NCBI RefSeq assembly: GCF_008124875.1
Contig: NZ_VNIA01000001.1
Coordinates: forward strand, 574,721 to 638,720
DNA from: Tenacibaculum adriaticum
GTDB taxonomy: Bacteria; Bacteroidota; Bacteroidia; Flavobacteriales; Flavobacteriaceae
DNA length: 64,000 nt
Direction of reading: 5' to 3'
The notes beneath the pieces were generated by a model. The model did no database searches. It worked only from the letters and a program-made list of their open reading frames with translations, and was not told where the DNA came from. Each line of letters opens with the position of its first letter. Position 1 is the first letter of the stretch. A program made the position numbers and the translations under genes. Positions 1 to 8,251 of the stretch are shown piece by piece.

Positions 1-119
1 TCTCCACTTTCTAATGAATCTTTTACTTCAGACATAAATGCCTCAACAGCTGCTAATACATCAGCTTTCTCTATTCCTGTTTTGTCTGAAATATTCGATA
101 CGATATCTGCTTTTGTCAT
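1..119 (-). CDS. HU-family DNA-binding protein, N-terminal part
   Basis: The reading frame starts at 119 and runs off the left edge, so only the first 39 or so residues are visible. The start reads MTKADIVSNISDKTGIEKAD, the typical first helix pair of HU/IHF proteins, small dimeric nucleoid proteins that bend DNA. The conserved beta-arm lies outside the window. A -7 box (162-169) sits about 42 bases upstream. HU versus an IHF-like paralogue cannot be decided from this part. Confidence 0.85.
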   Translation of the reverse strand, partial: MTKADIVSNISDKTGIEKADVLAAVEAFMSEVKDSLESG

Positions 120-161
120 TATAAATATATTTTTGTTTATTTTTTAAAAATTTCAAGGGTG

Positions 162-169
162 CAAATATA
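162..169 (-). promoter_or_regulatory. -7 box of the HU gene
   Basis: Read on the minus strand this is TATATTTG, a full match to the Bacteroidota consensus TAnnTTTG. It precedes the HU start (119) by about 42 bases and is followed by GCACCC-type sequence as at the rplU promoter. I see no TTG at the usual -33 spacing. Confidence 0.6.
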
Positions 170-226
170 TGATAATTAATCTATTCCGAAAATATTTGTT
201 CTTAAAAATATCTGAATAAAATACAT

Positions 227-234
227 TAATTTCG
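227..234 (+). promoter_or_regulatory. -7-like box of mutY
   Basis: TAATTTCG, the C variant of the TAnnTTTG box, lies 18 bases before the mutY ATG at 253. The same variant appears before the epimerase gene near 42.2 kb and the lipoprotein gene near 54 kb. Confidence 0.45.
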
Positions 235-252
235 CATTGCAAATTTTGATAA

Positions 253-1299
253 ATGCATTTTCATAACACTTTAATTTACTGGTATTTACAAAATCAACGT
301 GAATTGCCTTGGAGAAAAACACAAAACCCTTATTATGTTTGGTTAAGTGAAATTATGTTGCAACAAACAAGAGTAGCTCAAGGATTACCTTATTTTTTGA
401 AGTTTAAAGAAGCCTTTCCAACAGTTTTCGATTTAGCAAATGCAGAAGAAAGTATGGTGTTAAAATTATGGCAAGGGCTTGGGTATTATTCGCGGGCAAG
501 AAATCTTCACTTTACTGCTAAATATATTGCAAACGATTTAAATGGCGAATTTCCAAGTTCTTATAAAGAGTTACTGAAGTTAAAGGGAGTTGGAGATTAC
601 ACTGCATCTGCCATTGCATCCATCTGTTTTAATGAACCTGCCGCAGTTGTAGATGGAAATGTTTATCGAGTGCTTTCTCGTTACTTCGGAATTAAAACTC
701 CTATAAATTCATCCACAGGAATAAAGGAGTTTAAAATATTAGCGCAAACCTTAATTGATTTAACACAACCAGGAACATACAATCAGGCTATTATGGATTT
801 CGGCGCACTACATTGCAAGCCTCAAAATCCATTATGTAACAAATGTCCTTTTTCTAGTAGTTGTGTGGCTTTTGAAAAAGGGTTGGTTAACGATTTACCT
901 ATTAAGGAGATGAAGCTAAAAGTAAAAAAGAGATTTTTTAATTATTTAGTTATAAATACTTGGGATGAAAAAACAGTTTTATCGCAAAGAACAGGAAAAG
1001 GGATATGGCAAGGATTGTATCAATTTCCATTAATAGAAACGGATAAAGCGATTAACGAACAAAAATTAATCGCATCAGAGAAATTTCAAAGCTTATTTCT
1101 AAAGGAAGCAACAATTTCATTATTTAATCAAGTAGATGTAGTGCACAAACTTTCACATCAACATTTATATACAAAATTCTGGATTGTAAAAACTCCCGAG
1201 GTTGAAATAAAAACAATTCCATGGAACGAAGTTGATAAACATCCAGTACCTGTATTAATTGATAAGTTTTTAGATGCATTTCTGAACAAGAAAAAGTAA
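253..1299 (+). CDS. mutY: A/G-specific adenine glycosylase MutY
   Basis: This enzyme removes adenine mispaired with 8-oxoguanine or guanine in base excision repair. Visible landmarks are the catalytic segment LSEIMLQQTR with Glu33, the helix-hairpin-helix LKGVGDYTASA near residues 110-120, the catalytic Asp134 in VVDGNV, and the four-cysteine 4Fe-4S loop at Cys188, 195, 198 and 204. The C-terminal third (about 225-348) fits the NUDIX-like 8-oxoG recognition domain. Length of 348 residues is normal. It is followed by ssb, gldE and gldD, a gene order common in gliding Flavobacteriaceae. Confidence 0.95.
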   Translation: MHFHNTLIYWYLQNQRELPWRKTQNPYYVWLSEIMLQQTRVAQGLPYFLKFKEAFPTVFDLANAEESMVLKLWQGLGYYSRARNLHFTAKYIANDLNGEFPSSYKELLKLKGVGDYTASAIASICFNEPAAVVDGNVYRVLSRYFGIKTPINSSTGIKEFKILAQTLIDLTQPGTYNQAIMDFGALHCKPQNPLCNKCPFSSSCVAFEKGLVNDLPIKEMKLKVKKRFFNYLVINTWDEKTVLSQRTGKGIWQGLYQFPLIETDKAINEQKLIASEKFQSLFLKEATISLFNQVDVVHKLSHQHLYTKFWIVKTPEVEIKTIPWNEVDKHPVPVLIDKFLDAFLNKKK

Positions 1300-1304
1300 T
1301 TTTG

Positions 1305-1312
1305 TATCTTTG
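1305..1312 (+). promoter_or_regulatory. -7 box of ssb
   Basis: TATCTTTG, a full match to TAnnTTTG, lies 22 bases before ATG 1335 and just after the mutY stop. It also settles the ssb start: the in-frame ATG at 1314 would fall at or before the predicted transcription start. Confidence 0.65.
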
Positions 1313-1334
1313 ATTGTACACAAACTTTTATGCT

Positions 1335-1766
1335 ATGGCAGGAACAATTAATAAAGTGATTTTAATAGGGCATTTAGGAGATGAAGTTAAAATGCATTAT
1401 TTCGATGGAGGAAATTCTATCGGTCGTTTTCCTTTAGCAACTAATGAAACCTATACAAATCGTCAAACTGGAGAAAAAGTTACAAATACCGATTGGCATA
1501 ATATTGTGGTTCGCAATAAATTAGCTGAAATTTGTGAAAAGTATTTAACGAAAGGAGACAAGGTGTATGTTGAAGGACGTTTAAAAAACCGTCAATACGA
1601 AGTTGAGGGTCAAAAGCGTTATACAACAGAAATACATGTGCAAGAAATGACTTTTTTAACCACTAAAAAAGATCCTAACGCACCAACAACATCGGTAGGT
1701 CAATCACAAAGTAGTGCTGCTACAAGTTCGGTAGCATCTCAAGAGGAAGATGATTTACCATTTTAG
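1335..1766 (+). CDS. ssb: Single-stranded DNA-binding protein
   Basis: SSB coats single-stranded DNA and recruits replication and repair proteins. The N-terminal 105 or so residues form the OB fold (MAGTINKVILIGHLGDEV at the start, then TDWHNIVVRNKLAE and KGDKVYVEGRLKNRQYE). A Thr/Ser/Gln-rich linker follows, ending in the acidic partner-binding tip EEDDLPF. I place the start at ATG 1335 (143 residues), not the in-frame ATG at 1314, because a promoter box covers 1305-1312 and the family begins at MAGT. It has its own promoter and may be co-transcribed with gldE. Confidence 0.95.
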   Translation: MAGTINKVILIGHLGDEVKMHYFDGGNSIGRFPLATNETYTNRQTGEKVTNTDWHNIVVRNKLAEICEKYLTKGDKVYVEGRLKNRQYEVEGQKRYTTEIHVQEMTFLTTKKDPNAPTTSVGQSQSSAATSSVASQEEDDLPF

Positions 1767-1785
1767 TTTAATTAAATTTTAAAAT

Positions 1786-3081
1786 TTGGATCCAGACCCC
1801 GAACTTTTATTAATTTCTAGTTTTAGTTTTTTAACCACGCTTAATTTTATTGTTTTGTTGGTTCTACTTATTTGTTCTGCCTTAATATCTGGAGCAGAAG
1901 TGGCTTTTTTTTCATTATCTCAAACAGAAATTGATGAGTTGTCAGAAAAAACTAAAGGAAAAAACGCTGTTGTACAGCTGCTAGAAGATCCTAAAAAACT
2001 ACTGGGAACCGTTTTAATAACTAACAATTTTATTAATATTCTTATTGTATTGTTGTTTGCCATATTAGGCGAAGTGCTTTTTAGTTCTTTATCAGGAACG
2101 ATTAAGTTTTTGGTAGAAGTCGTGCTGGTAACTTTTTTAATTTTATTATTTGGAGAGGTTCTTCCAAAAGTATATGCTACAAGAAAGTCAATGCAGTTTG
2201 CTAATTTTATGGCAAAGCCCATAAAAGTATTGAACATAATCTTAACGCCTTTAAGTTTGCCTCTTATTTCATTGACAAATTTAATAGAAAACAAACTAGG
2301 TAATAAAAACAATAATTTATCGGTAGAAAGATTATCACAAGCCTTAGAATTAACATCAGATAACGCTACGACTAAAGATGAACAGAAAATTTTAGAAGGG
2401 ATTGTAACCTTTGGAAATACAGAAACGGTACAGATTATGAAGCCACGTACAGATGTTTGTGCTATTTCTAGTGCAGAACCTTACGAGCAAGTTTTAGAAA
2501 CGATTTTAAAAAACGGATATTCTAGAAACCCTGTTTATGAAGAGAATATTGATAAAATTATAGGGGTTCTATATGCTAAAGATTTATTAGCACATCTCAA
2601 TAAAAAGGAGTTTAATTGGCAAGAATTAATTAGAGAGCCATTTTTTGTGCCAGAAAATAAAAAATTAGATGATTTATTAAGTGAGTTTCAAGAGAAAAAA
2701 AATCATTTAGCGGTAGTTGTAGATGAATATGGCGGAACAAGTGGAATCGTGACCTTAGAAGACGTTATTGAAGAGATTGTAGGTGACATTAACGACGAGT
2801 TTGATGATGAAGATTTATCTTACTCTAAAATAGATGAGAACAATTATATTTTTGATGGAAAAATAACCATTAAAGATTTTTGTCGTGTGTTAGATGATGA
2901 AGATGAAGACAAGTTTGAAGAAGAGAAAGGGGAAAGTGAAACGTTAGCAGGTTTTATTCTTGAAGTTTCTGGTAAGTTTCCTAAGAAGGGAGATAAAATA
3001 AATTTTAAAAACTATATGTTTACTATTGAGTCTTTAGATAGAAGGCGTATAAAACAGGTTAAAGCCACACGAAATGCGTAA
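1786..3081 (+). CDS. gldE: Gliding-motility membrane protein GldE (CNNM/CorC type)
   Basis: A 431-residue membrane protein built like HlyC/CorC proteins: an N-terminal CNNM membrane region with hydrophobic segments (about 15-190), a paired CBS region (about 205-335, including KNHLAVVVDEYGGTSGIVTLED) and a C-terminal CorC_HlyC domain (about 350-425). In Flavobacterium johnsoniae GldE is encoded beside GldD and supports gliding and type IX secretion; here it also overlaps gldD by 8 bases. The start is TTG at 1786, 19 bases after the ssb stop; the protein then begins (M)DPDPELLL. Ion transport by GldE is only inferred from the family. Confidence 0.9.
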   Translation: MDPDPELLLISSFSFLTTLNFIVLLVLLICSALISGAEVAFFSLSQTEIDELSEKTKGKNAVVQLLEDPKKLLGTVLITNNFINILIVLLFAILGEVLFSSLSGTIKFLVEVVLVTFLILLFGEVLPKVYATRKSMQFANFMAKPIKVLNIILTPLSLPLISLTNLIENKLGNKNNNLSVERLSQALELTSDNATTKDEQKILEGIVTFGNTETVQIMKPRTDVCAISSAEPYEQVLETILKNGYSRNPVYEENIDKIIGVLYAKDLLAHLNKKEFNWQELIREPFFVPENKKLDDLLSEFQEKKNHLAVVVDEYGGTSGIVTLEDVIEEIVGDINDEFDDEDLSYSKIDENNYIFDGKITIKDFCRVLDDEDEDKFEEEKGESETLAGFILEVSGKFPKKGDKINFKNYMFTIESLDRRRIKQVKATRNA

Positions 3082-3625
3082 TTTTTTTTACTTGTTAATA
3101 GTATTTATGACGTTGAGTTGTGGTAAAGAAACCATGCCTAAACCTAAAGGGTATTTAAGTTTAAATTATCCTAAAAAAGAATTCGCTAAATTAAATATTG
3201 AAAGACCTTACACTTTTGAGATTGCTAAAAATGCTAAAGTAATAAGCTTGCCTAAAAATTGGTTAAAAATTGATTACCCAGATTTAAAAGCAACGGTTGA
3301 TATTACGTACAGACCCGTTCAGAATAATTTAAAAGAATTATTAATGGAGGCTGAAAAATTAGTATTTGAGCATACGGTTAAAGCAGATCAAATAGCGTCT
3401 AATAATTTTGAAAACAAAAAAAATAAAGTATTCGGGAGTATCTATGATATCACAGGGAATTCTGCATCTCAAGTGCAATTTCATGTTACCGATAGCACGA
3501 AACACTTTTTAAAGGGATCTTTATTTTTTCAAACAAGACCAAACTACGATAGTATTCTTCCTGCTGTAAACTACATTAAACAAGATATGATTCGGATGAT
3601 GGAAACGTTAGAGTGGAAGGACTAA
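3074..3625 (+). CDS. gldD: Gliding-motility lipoprotein GldD
   Basis: A 183-residue lipoprotein with the signal MRNFFYLLIVFMTLSCGKE; the lipobox cysteine is Cys16. GldD is essential for gliding in F. johnsoniae and belongs to the set needed for type IX secretion. The segment MPKPKGYLSLNYPKKEF just after the lipobox is the recognisable family start. The ATG lies inside the end of gldE, so the two are very likely translationally coupled. The 3' end meets the convergent ctaA gene with a 4-base overlap and no terminator between them. Confidence 0.92.
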   Translation: MRNFFYLLIVFMTLSCGKETMPKPKGYLSLNYPKKEFAKLNIERPYTFEIAKNAKVISLPKNWLKIDYPDLKATVDITYRPVQNNLKELLMEAEKLVFEHTVKADQIASNNFENKKNKVFGSIYDITGNSASQVQFHVTDSTKHFLKGSLFFQTRPNYDSILPAVNYIKQDMIRMMETLEWKD

Positions 3626-4644
3626 TTAATAGCTATTTTTCTACTCTGTAACCATAAATAAAACTGTAAACCAAATAAAACAGCACCCGCTAATAAATGG
3701 GTTGCTTGTGTTCCTAAAGGAAATTCAGCATAATACATTAAAATTCCAGTAATCGTTTCTAAAAAGATTAAAAAGATAATCCAGTTTACAAGTTTGTAAC
3801 CTAGACTTTTAATTTGGTTTAAATATAACATTCCAAAATTCACTAATACAATGGCAATAGTAAAAGAACGATGGAAGTAAAATTTAAAACTTGGATTTAG
3901 CAAACTATAATGTTTGTTTTCAAATCCGTAGAGCTTTACTTGTTCATCTATAAACTGACGAACTTGGGTTCCCATAGCTATTTGAATTAATGTAAAGACT
4001 ACAGAAACAATCAGAAGTTTGTTGAACAAAGAATGGTATTTGTAAGTAGTTTTTTTCTCCGTAATTATATATAAAACCATCAATAATAAGGCTACAATTA
4101 TCAATCCAATAACCATATGAATAGTGATTATTGTTGGTTTTAAGTTCGTGTCCACTACTGTTTTGCCTAGCCAAGCTTCAAAAAGCATTAAGAAAAAAGC
4201 GCAAAAAGCGAGCAGCGGGATTGTTTTATTTTCTCTCCAAAATTTAGCTGAAACAAATATTAGTAATAAAAAAGGAATTCCAGCTAAAGCTGAGGATAAC
4301 CGATTTATATATTCTGTCCAAGTATGGTATTTGTTAAACTTTGCGTAATTGTGCTTGGTATATTTCTTCCAGTTGTTAGGTTTAAATTCTGATGAGGTTT
4401 TTAAATCGTTTTCGGCAACAAAAAGAGCTTCGTTTTTAACGATGATCATCCCTTTTTTAAACTCTTTGTTTGGTTGCCAAGTAATTTGTTCTTCGGAAGT
4501 TGGAGGAATGTAATATCCAAAACATTTTGGCCAATCAGGGCAACCCATTCCAGACCCTGTCATGCGAACTACAGCACCTGCTAAAAAGATTAGATAAACT
4601 GAAATTAACGTGATTTTGACAATAAGTGAGAATCGTTTTTTCAT
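3622..4644 (-). CDS. ctaA: Heme A synthase (COX15/CtaA family)
   Basis: This integral membrane enzyme oxidises heme O to heme A for aa3-type cytochrome oxidase. The 340-residue protein has about eight hydrophobic segments and the signature GSGMGCPDWPKCFG with the cysteine pair Cys35/Cys41. A large loop (about 55-115) follows the first helix. I place the start at 4644 (MKKRFSLIV); the upstream ATG at 4680 is excluded because a -7 box lies at 4661-4668 inside that extension. It may work with the SCO protein at 57.2-57.9 kb in oxidase assembly, although the genes are unlinked. Confidence 0.9.
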   Translation of the reverse strand: MKKRFSLIVKITLISVYLIFLAGAVVRMTGSGMGCPDWPKCFGYYIPPTSEEQITWQPNKEFKKGMIIVKNEALFVAENDLKTSSEFKPNNWKKYTKHNYAKFNKYHTWTEYINRLSSALAGIPFLLLIFVSAKFWRENKTIPLLAFCAFFLMLFEAWLGKTVVDTNLKPTIITIHMVIGLIIVALLLMVLYIITEKKTTYKYHSLFNKLLIVSVVFTLIQIAMGTQVRQFIDEQVKLYGFENKHYSLLNPSFKFYFHRSFTIAIVLVNFGMLYLNQIKSLGYKLVNWIIFLIFLETITGILMYYAEFPLGTQATHLLAGAVLFGLQFYLWLQSRKIAIN

Positions 4645-4660
4645 CCAAAGAAAATTTAAG

Positions 4661-4668
4661 CAAAGATA
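4661..4668 (-). promoter_or_regulatory. -7 box of ctaA
   Basis: TATCTTTG on the minus strand, 16 bases before the ATG at 4644. It argues against the longer reading frame start at 4680. Confidence 0.6.
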
Positions 4669-4680
4669 AAGTAAACGCAT

Positions 4681-4712
4681 AAAAAAAGCTCCTGAATACA
4701 GGAGCCTTTTTT
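4681..4712 (-). terminator. Terminator of the HMA lipoprotein gene
   Basis: A 7-bp stem GCTCCTG/CAGGAGC (4688-4694 and 4699-4705) with an AATA loop. An A run on its left becomes the T tract on the minus strand. The T run on the other side could also let it stop plus-strand transcripts. Confidence 0.8.
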
Positions 4713-4728
4713 ATATAATATGTTAGAA

Positions 4729-5238
4729 TTATGCTTTTTTAGTAGTGCAACATTCTTTTTTGCAATCTGCAGTACAAGTCTTAGCTTCTTTTTTTGCACA
4801 ACACTCTTTTTTACAGTCAGCAGAACAAGTTTTTGCTGTTGTTTTTTCAGTACACGTTTTGGTACATTCGGCAGGGTTACAATTTTTTTTAGTTGCTTCA
4901 ATAGCTTTGTAAGTATCTCCTGTTCCGACACCTTCTACAAAAGCAATTAAGTTAGTTTTGTCAACTTTAGAAGCATCGTATTTAATTGTTGCAATACTGT
5001 CGTTAAAAACAACTTTAGCTTCTAAAACACCTTCTTTTTTTGCTAATTTAGATTCAATAGTTTTTGCGCAACCTATTTCGCAAGTCATTCCAGAAATGTT
5101 TAACGACAATTCTTTTGTGTTTTCAGCTAAAACTTCTTTAACCTCTGTTTTTGTTTCTGTTTTTTCTGCTTCTTTTTTACATCCAGTAAAAACAAAACCA
5201 GCAATCGCTAAAGCGAATAATATTTTTTGAATTTTCAT
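4729..5238 (-). CDS. HMA-domain lipoprotein with cysteine-rich tandem tail
   Basis: A 169-residue putative metal-binding lipoprotein. The signal MKIQKILFALAIAGFVFTGC ends at lipobox Cys20. After a Glu/Lys/Thr linker comes a heavy-metal-associated domain (about 43-112) whose loop reads MTCEIGC, so the two cysteines (53, 57) are three residues apart and not two as in classical MxCxxC. The tail (about 118-169) is full of cysteines and holds two near-identical copies of a C-S/T-ADCKKECC unit. Metal binding, probably copper, is inferred from the domain. The tail recalls metallothionein-like chelators but is not a known fold to me. Confidence 0.8.
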   Translation of the reverse strand: MKIQKILFALAIAGFVFTGCKKEAEKTETKTEVKEVLAENTKELSLNISGMTCEIGCAKTIESKLAKKEGVLEAKVVFNDSIATIKYDASKVDKTNLIAFVEGVGTGDTYKAIEATKKNCNPAECTKTCTEKTTAKTCSADCKKECCAKKEAKTCTADCKKECCTTKKA

Positions 5239-5263
5239 TTTTTACAATAATTAATTTGTTGTG

Positions 5264-5271
5264 CAAATTTA
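5264..5271 (-). promoter_or_regulatory. -7 box of the HMA lipoprotein gene
   Basis: TAAATTTG on the minus strand, about 25 bases before the ATG at 5238; full match to TAnnTTTG. Confidence 0.6.
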
Positions 5272-5330
5272 TAAAAAAAAGATATTAATCCACTTAAATA
5301 AGCGATTTTTGTCCATCAAACTAACTCATT

Positions 5331-6203
5331 ATGAATAACCAACGACAAAAATGGATTTATTTAAGTGTACTCGCTCTAGTTTGGGGGAGTTCTTTTATTT
5401 TAATGAAAAAGGCGTTGGTAGGGTTAACGCCAATACAAGTTGGAGCACTTCGTATTTTAATTACTTCTGTTTTATTAGGGTTGATTGGTTTTAAAAGTTT
5501 AAAAAAAATAAAAAAACATCATTGGAAGTATGTTTTTGCTAGTGCTTTATTAGGAACTCTTTTTCCTTCATTTTTATTTGCTTTTGCAATTCAAGGGATA
5601 GATAGTTCAATAGCATCAATTTTAAATTCACTTACTCCCTTTAATACATTTCTTTTTGGGTCATTAGCTTTTGGTTTTGCTTTTAGAAAAAAACAATTTA
5701 TAGGAATTTTAGTGGGTTTATTAGGGACTGTTATTTTAATTTTAAAAGGTGCAGATTTAAACCCAAACCAAAATTATTGGTATGCATTATTGCCTATTAT
5801 TTCTTCTGTAGGATATGCTTTTAATGTAAATATTATTAAAAAGTATTTGCAAGACTTAGAGCCTTTAGCCATAACAACAGGAAACTTTGTTTTAATTTTT
5901 TTTCCAGCGTTAAGTGTTTTGGTTTATACCAGGTTTTTTAGTGAGTTTGAATTAACATCAGAAACAAAACCTGCCTTATTATATATTTCAATTCTAGCAA
6001 TTTTTGGCACGGCCATAGCAAAGGTGATGTTTAATAAATTGATACATATTTCATCACCTGTATTTTCAAGTTCGGTAACCTATTTAATTCCAATAGTAGC
6101 TGTAGTTTGGGGTTTTTTTGATGGAGAGAAATTAAGTTTGATTCAGTTACTTGCAGGAGCAATTATATTATTAGGTGTATATTTAGTAAATAAAGCAAAA
6201 TAA
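5331..6203 (+). CDS. EamA/DMT-family transporter
   Basis: A 290-residue membrane protein of the drug/metabolite transporter superfamily. Two EamA repeats are visible (about 8-140 and 150-288), together giving about ten hydrophobic segments; WGSSFILMKKALVGLTPIQVGALR is spread over the first two helices. Such proteins export amino acids, metabolites or drugs, but the substrate cannot be read from the sequence. It stands alone between the HMA lipoprotein gene (divergent) and the rplU operon. Confidence 0.88.
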   Translation: MNNQRQKWIYLSVLALVWGSSFILMKKALVGLTPIQVGALRILITSVLLGLIGFKSLKKIKKHHWKYVFASALLGTLFPSFLFAFAIQGIDSSIASILNSLTPFNTFLFGSLAFGFAFRKKQFIGILVGLLGTVILILKGADLNPNQNYWYALLPIISSVGYAFNVNIIKKYLQDLEPLAITTGNFVLIFFPALSVLVYTRFFSEFELTSETKPALLYISILAIFGTAIAKVMFNKLIHISSPVFSSSVTYLIPIVAVVWGFFDGEKLSLIQLLAGAIILLGVYLVNKAK

Positions 6204-6296
6204 AAATTTAAGACGTCATTAAAATAACACTAAAAACACTTTTAAATGAATGGTTAACAAGCTTGTTTTTAATTATTTAATTTTATTGTAAATAGA

Positions 6297-6326
6297 TTGT
6301 AATATAACAAAAAAGATGTATATTTG
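6297..6326 (+). promoter_or_regulatory. Promoter of rplU-rpmA
   Basis: The clearest full promoter in the window: TTG at 6297-6299 as the -33 element, 19 bases of spacer, then TATATTTG at 6319-6326. The predicted transcript has a leader of about 56 bases before the rplU ATG. Part of it (around 6334-6350) can fold weakly and may hold a ribosomal leader, which I cannot prove. Confidence 0.75.
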
Positions 6327-6386
6327 CACCCGCATTTTCTTTAAGAAAGTGTATAATTAATTAAGTATAAACGCAAAACAAATAGT

Positions 6387-7031
6387 ATGTACGCAATCGT
6401 AGAGATAGCAGGGCAGCAGTTTAAAGTAGCAAAAGACCAAAAAGTTTACGTTCACCGTTTACAAGAGGCAGAAGGATCAAAAGTAACTTTTGATAAAGTA
6501 ATGCTAATTGAAGATAAAGGAAATGTAACTATTGGCGCCCCAGCTATAGAAGGTGCAGGAGTAACTGCAAAAATTTTAGGTCACTTAAAAGGTGAAAAAG
6601 TAATCGTTTTCAAGAAGAAAAGAAGAAAAGGTTACAAAAAGAAAAACGGACATCGTCAATATTTAAGCGAAATTCAAATTGAAAGCATTGCTGCTTCAGG
6701 TGTAAAAGCATCTAAAAAAGCTGCTCCAAAGAAAGAAGCTAAAAAAGTAGAGGCTAAAAAGGCTGCTCCAAAAGCATCTGGAAAAGCAGATGATTTAAAG
6801 AAAATCGAAGGAATTGGTCCAAAAATTGCTGAAACTTTAGTTGCTGCAGGAGTTGCAACATATGCAGATTTAGCAAAAACAGCACCTGCTAAAATTTCTG
6901 AAATTATCGCTGGAGTACGTGGAAATCACGTAACAGATACTTGGCCAACTCAAGCAGGTTTAGCTGCAGATGGTAAGTGGGATGAATTAAAAGAATTACA
7001 AGATAGATTAGACGGAGGCGTTGAAAAATAA
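6387..7031 (+). CDS. rplU: 50S ribosomal protein L21 with C-terminal helix-hairpin-helix domain
   Basis: Residues 1 to about 103 are a normal L21 (MYAIVEIAGQQFKVAKDQKV; KKKRRKGYKKKNGHRQ near 73-90), which binds 23S rRNA. A Lys/Ala-rich linker (about 108-135) follows, then an extra domain (about 137-214) containing LKKIEGIGPKIAETL, a helix-hairpin-helix of the type that binds nucleic acid. At 214 residues it is about twice the size of the usual bacterial L21. Long L21 versions are common in Flavobacteriaceae. The role of the tail is unknown; rRNA or tRNA contact on the ribosome surface is a guess. Confidence 0.93.
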   Translation: MYAIVEIAGQQFKVAKDQKVYVHRLQEAEGSKVTFDKVMLIEDKGNVTIGAPAIEGAGVTAKILGHLKGEKVIVFKKKRRKGYKKKNGHRQYLSEIQIESIAASGVKASKKAAPKKEAKKVEAKKAAPKASGKADDLKKIEGIGPKIAETLVAAGVATYADLAKTAPAKISEIIAGVRGNHVTDTWPTQAGLAADGKWDELKELQDRLDGGVEK

Positions 7032-7065
7032 ATCCGTAAAGTTTAACCTATAAAAACAATAAAAG

Positions 7066-7326
7066 ATGGCTCATAAGAAAGGTGTCGGTAGTTCGAAGAA
7101 CGGTCGTGAATCGGAATCGAAACGATTAGGAGTAAAGATTTTTGGTGGACAAGCTGCAATTGCAGGTAATATTATTGTTCGTCAAAGAGGAACAACTCAC
7201 AACCCAGGTGAAAATGTTTACATGGGAAAAGATCATACTTTACATGCTAAAGTTGATGGTATTGTTGAGTTTAGAAAGAAAAGAGATAACAAATCATACG
7301 TTTCTATTACTCCTTTCGAGGCTTAG
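7066..7326 (+). CDS. rpmA: 50S ribosomal protein L27
   Basis: An 86-residue L27, starting [20 protein letters not shown], whose basic N-terminal tail reaches the peptidyl transferase centre. It directly begins MAHKKG, so no N-terminal extension needing cleavage (as in Firmicutes) is present. It follows rplU by 34 bases in the usual rplU-rpmA operon and is closed by a strong terminator. Confidence 0.97.
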   Translation: MAHKKGVGSSKNGRESESKRLGVKIFGGQAAIAGNIIVRQRGTTHNPGENVYMGKDHTLHAKVDGIVEFRKKRDNKSYVSITPFEA

Positions 7327-7347
7327 AAATAAACTGATATAGAATAC

Positions 7348-7379
7348 AAAAGCTCAAACTTAACGTTTGAGCTTTTTTT
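7348..7379 (+). terminator. Terminator of rplU-rpmA
   Basis: An 11-bp perfect stem AAAGCTCAAAC/GTTTGAGCTTT (7349-7359 and 7365-7375), loop TTAAC, then a T run. Confidence 0.9.
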
Positions 7380-7516
7380 GTAATTAGGGATTACAAAACT
7401 TTAAGGGGTGTAAAATTATTACACAATAAATTTAAATTAAATATATATTATATTCAAGAAAAAAATTGTTTTTTAATTAAAAATCAATATATGGCAGTTG
7501 TTTTTTTGTTTAATTA

Positions 7517-8182
7517 TTATAGTTTTGGTTGTTTCTTTGCGTTCCATTCAATATAAAATTGATTCAGAAAAGCTTCCATAAAAAAATGTCTTTCTTCTGC
7601 TAATTTTTTACCAGATTCGGTGTTCATTTTATCCTTTAATAATAATAATTTTTCATAAAAATGATTGATAGTTGGTGCAGTTGATTTTTTATACTCATCT
7701 TTAGTCATATTTAAATTTGGTGGAATTTCAGGATTGTATAGCTCTCTGTTTTTAAATCCACCATAATTAAAACAACGAGCAATACCAATAGCTCCTATTG
7801 CGTCTAATCGATCAGCATCTTGAACAACATCTAGCTCTGGAGACGTAAATTGTTGTTCAAAGTTTCCGCCTTTAAAAGAGATGTTTTTAATAATGTTTTC
7901 TACATGAATTATAGTTGTCTCGTCTACTTGTTGATTTTTAAGAAATAGCCTTGCTTTTTTAGGCCCAATAGTTTCGTCTCCATTATAAAATTTACTATCA
8001 GCAATATCATGTAATAATGCACCCAGAGCTACAATAAAACCATCAACTTTTTCATCTTTGGCAATTAATAAAGAGTTTTTGTAAACGCGTTCTATATGAA
8101 AATAATCATGCCCTCCTTCGGCTCCTTTAAGGGTTTCTTTTACAAAATTGATGGTGTTTTGTATAATTTGTTCTGTATTCAT
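7517..8182 (-). CDS. HD-domain phosphohydrolase
   Basis: A 221-residue cytosolic protein of the HD superfamily (metal-dependent phosphohydrolases, YedJ-like). The expected ligands are visible: HDYFHIERV near residue 23, the HD pair in ALLHDIADSKF near 58, and VVQDADRLDAIGAIGIAR near 120. Substrate unknown; nucleotides are the usual guess. The -7 box is only four bases before the ATG, so the mRNA is predicted to be leaderless. It stands alone downstream of the asd terminator. Confidence 0.88.
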   Translation of the reverse strand: MNTEQIIQNTINFVKETLKGAEGGHDYFHIERVYKNSLLIAKDEKVDGFIVALGALLHDIADSKFYNGDETIGPKKARLFLKNQQVDETTIIHVENIIKNISFKGGNFEQQFTSPELDVVQDADRLDAIGAIGIARCFNYGGFKNRELYNPEIPPNLNMTKDEYKKSTAPTINHFYEKLLLLKDKMNTESGKKLAEERHFFMEAFLNQFYIEWNAKKQPKL

Positions 8183-8186
8183 TTTT

Positions 8187-8194
8187 CAAAAATA
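8187..8194 (-). promoter_or_regulatory. -7 box of the HD hydrolase gene (leaderless type)
   Basis: TATTTTTG on the minus strand, separated from the ATG (8180-8182) by exactly four bases (AAAA). With the usual transcription start about five bases after the box, the A of ATG would be +1. Confidence 0.55.
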
Positions 8195-8201
8195 ATGAAT
8201 A

Positions 8202-8233
8202 AAAAACCCCACGTTAATTAACGTGGGGTTTTT
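8202..8233 (-). terminator. Terminator of the acetyltransferase-asd operon
   Basis: A perfect palindrome centred on TTAATTAA (8214-8221) with arms AACCCCACG/CGTGGGGTT, flanked by A and T runs. It lies downstream of asd on the minus strand. Confidence 0.88.
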
Positions 8234-8251
8234 GTCTAATATTTTTAGTTT

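Noticed and set aside
4656..4931. 91-residue minus-strand frame inside the HMA lipoprotein gene
   Set aside because: It is a shifted shadow of the cysteine-rich gene (Lys/Leu-rich, low complexity) and crosses the terminator at 4681-4712.
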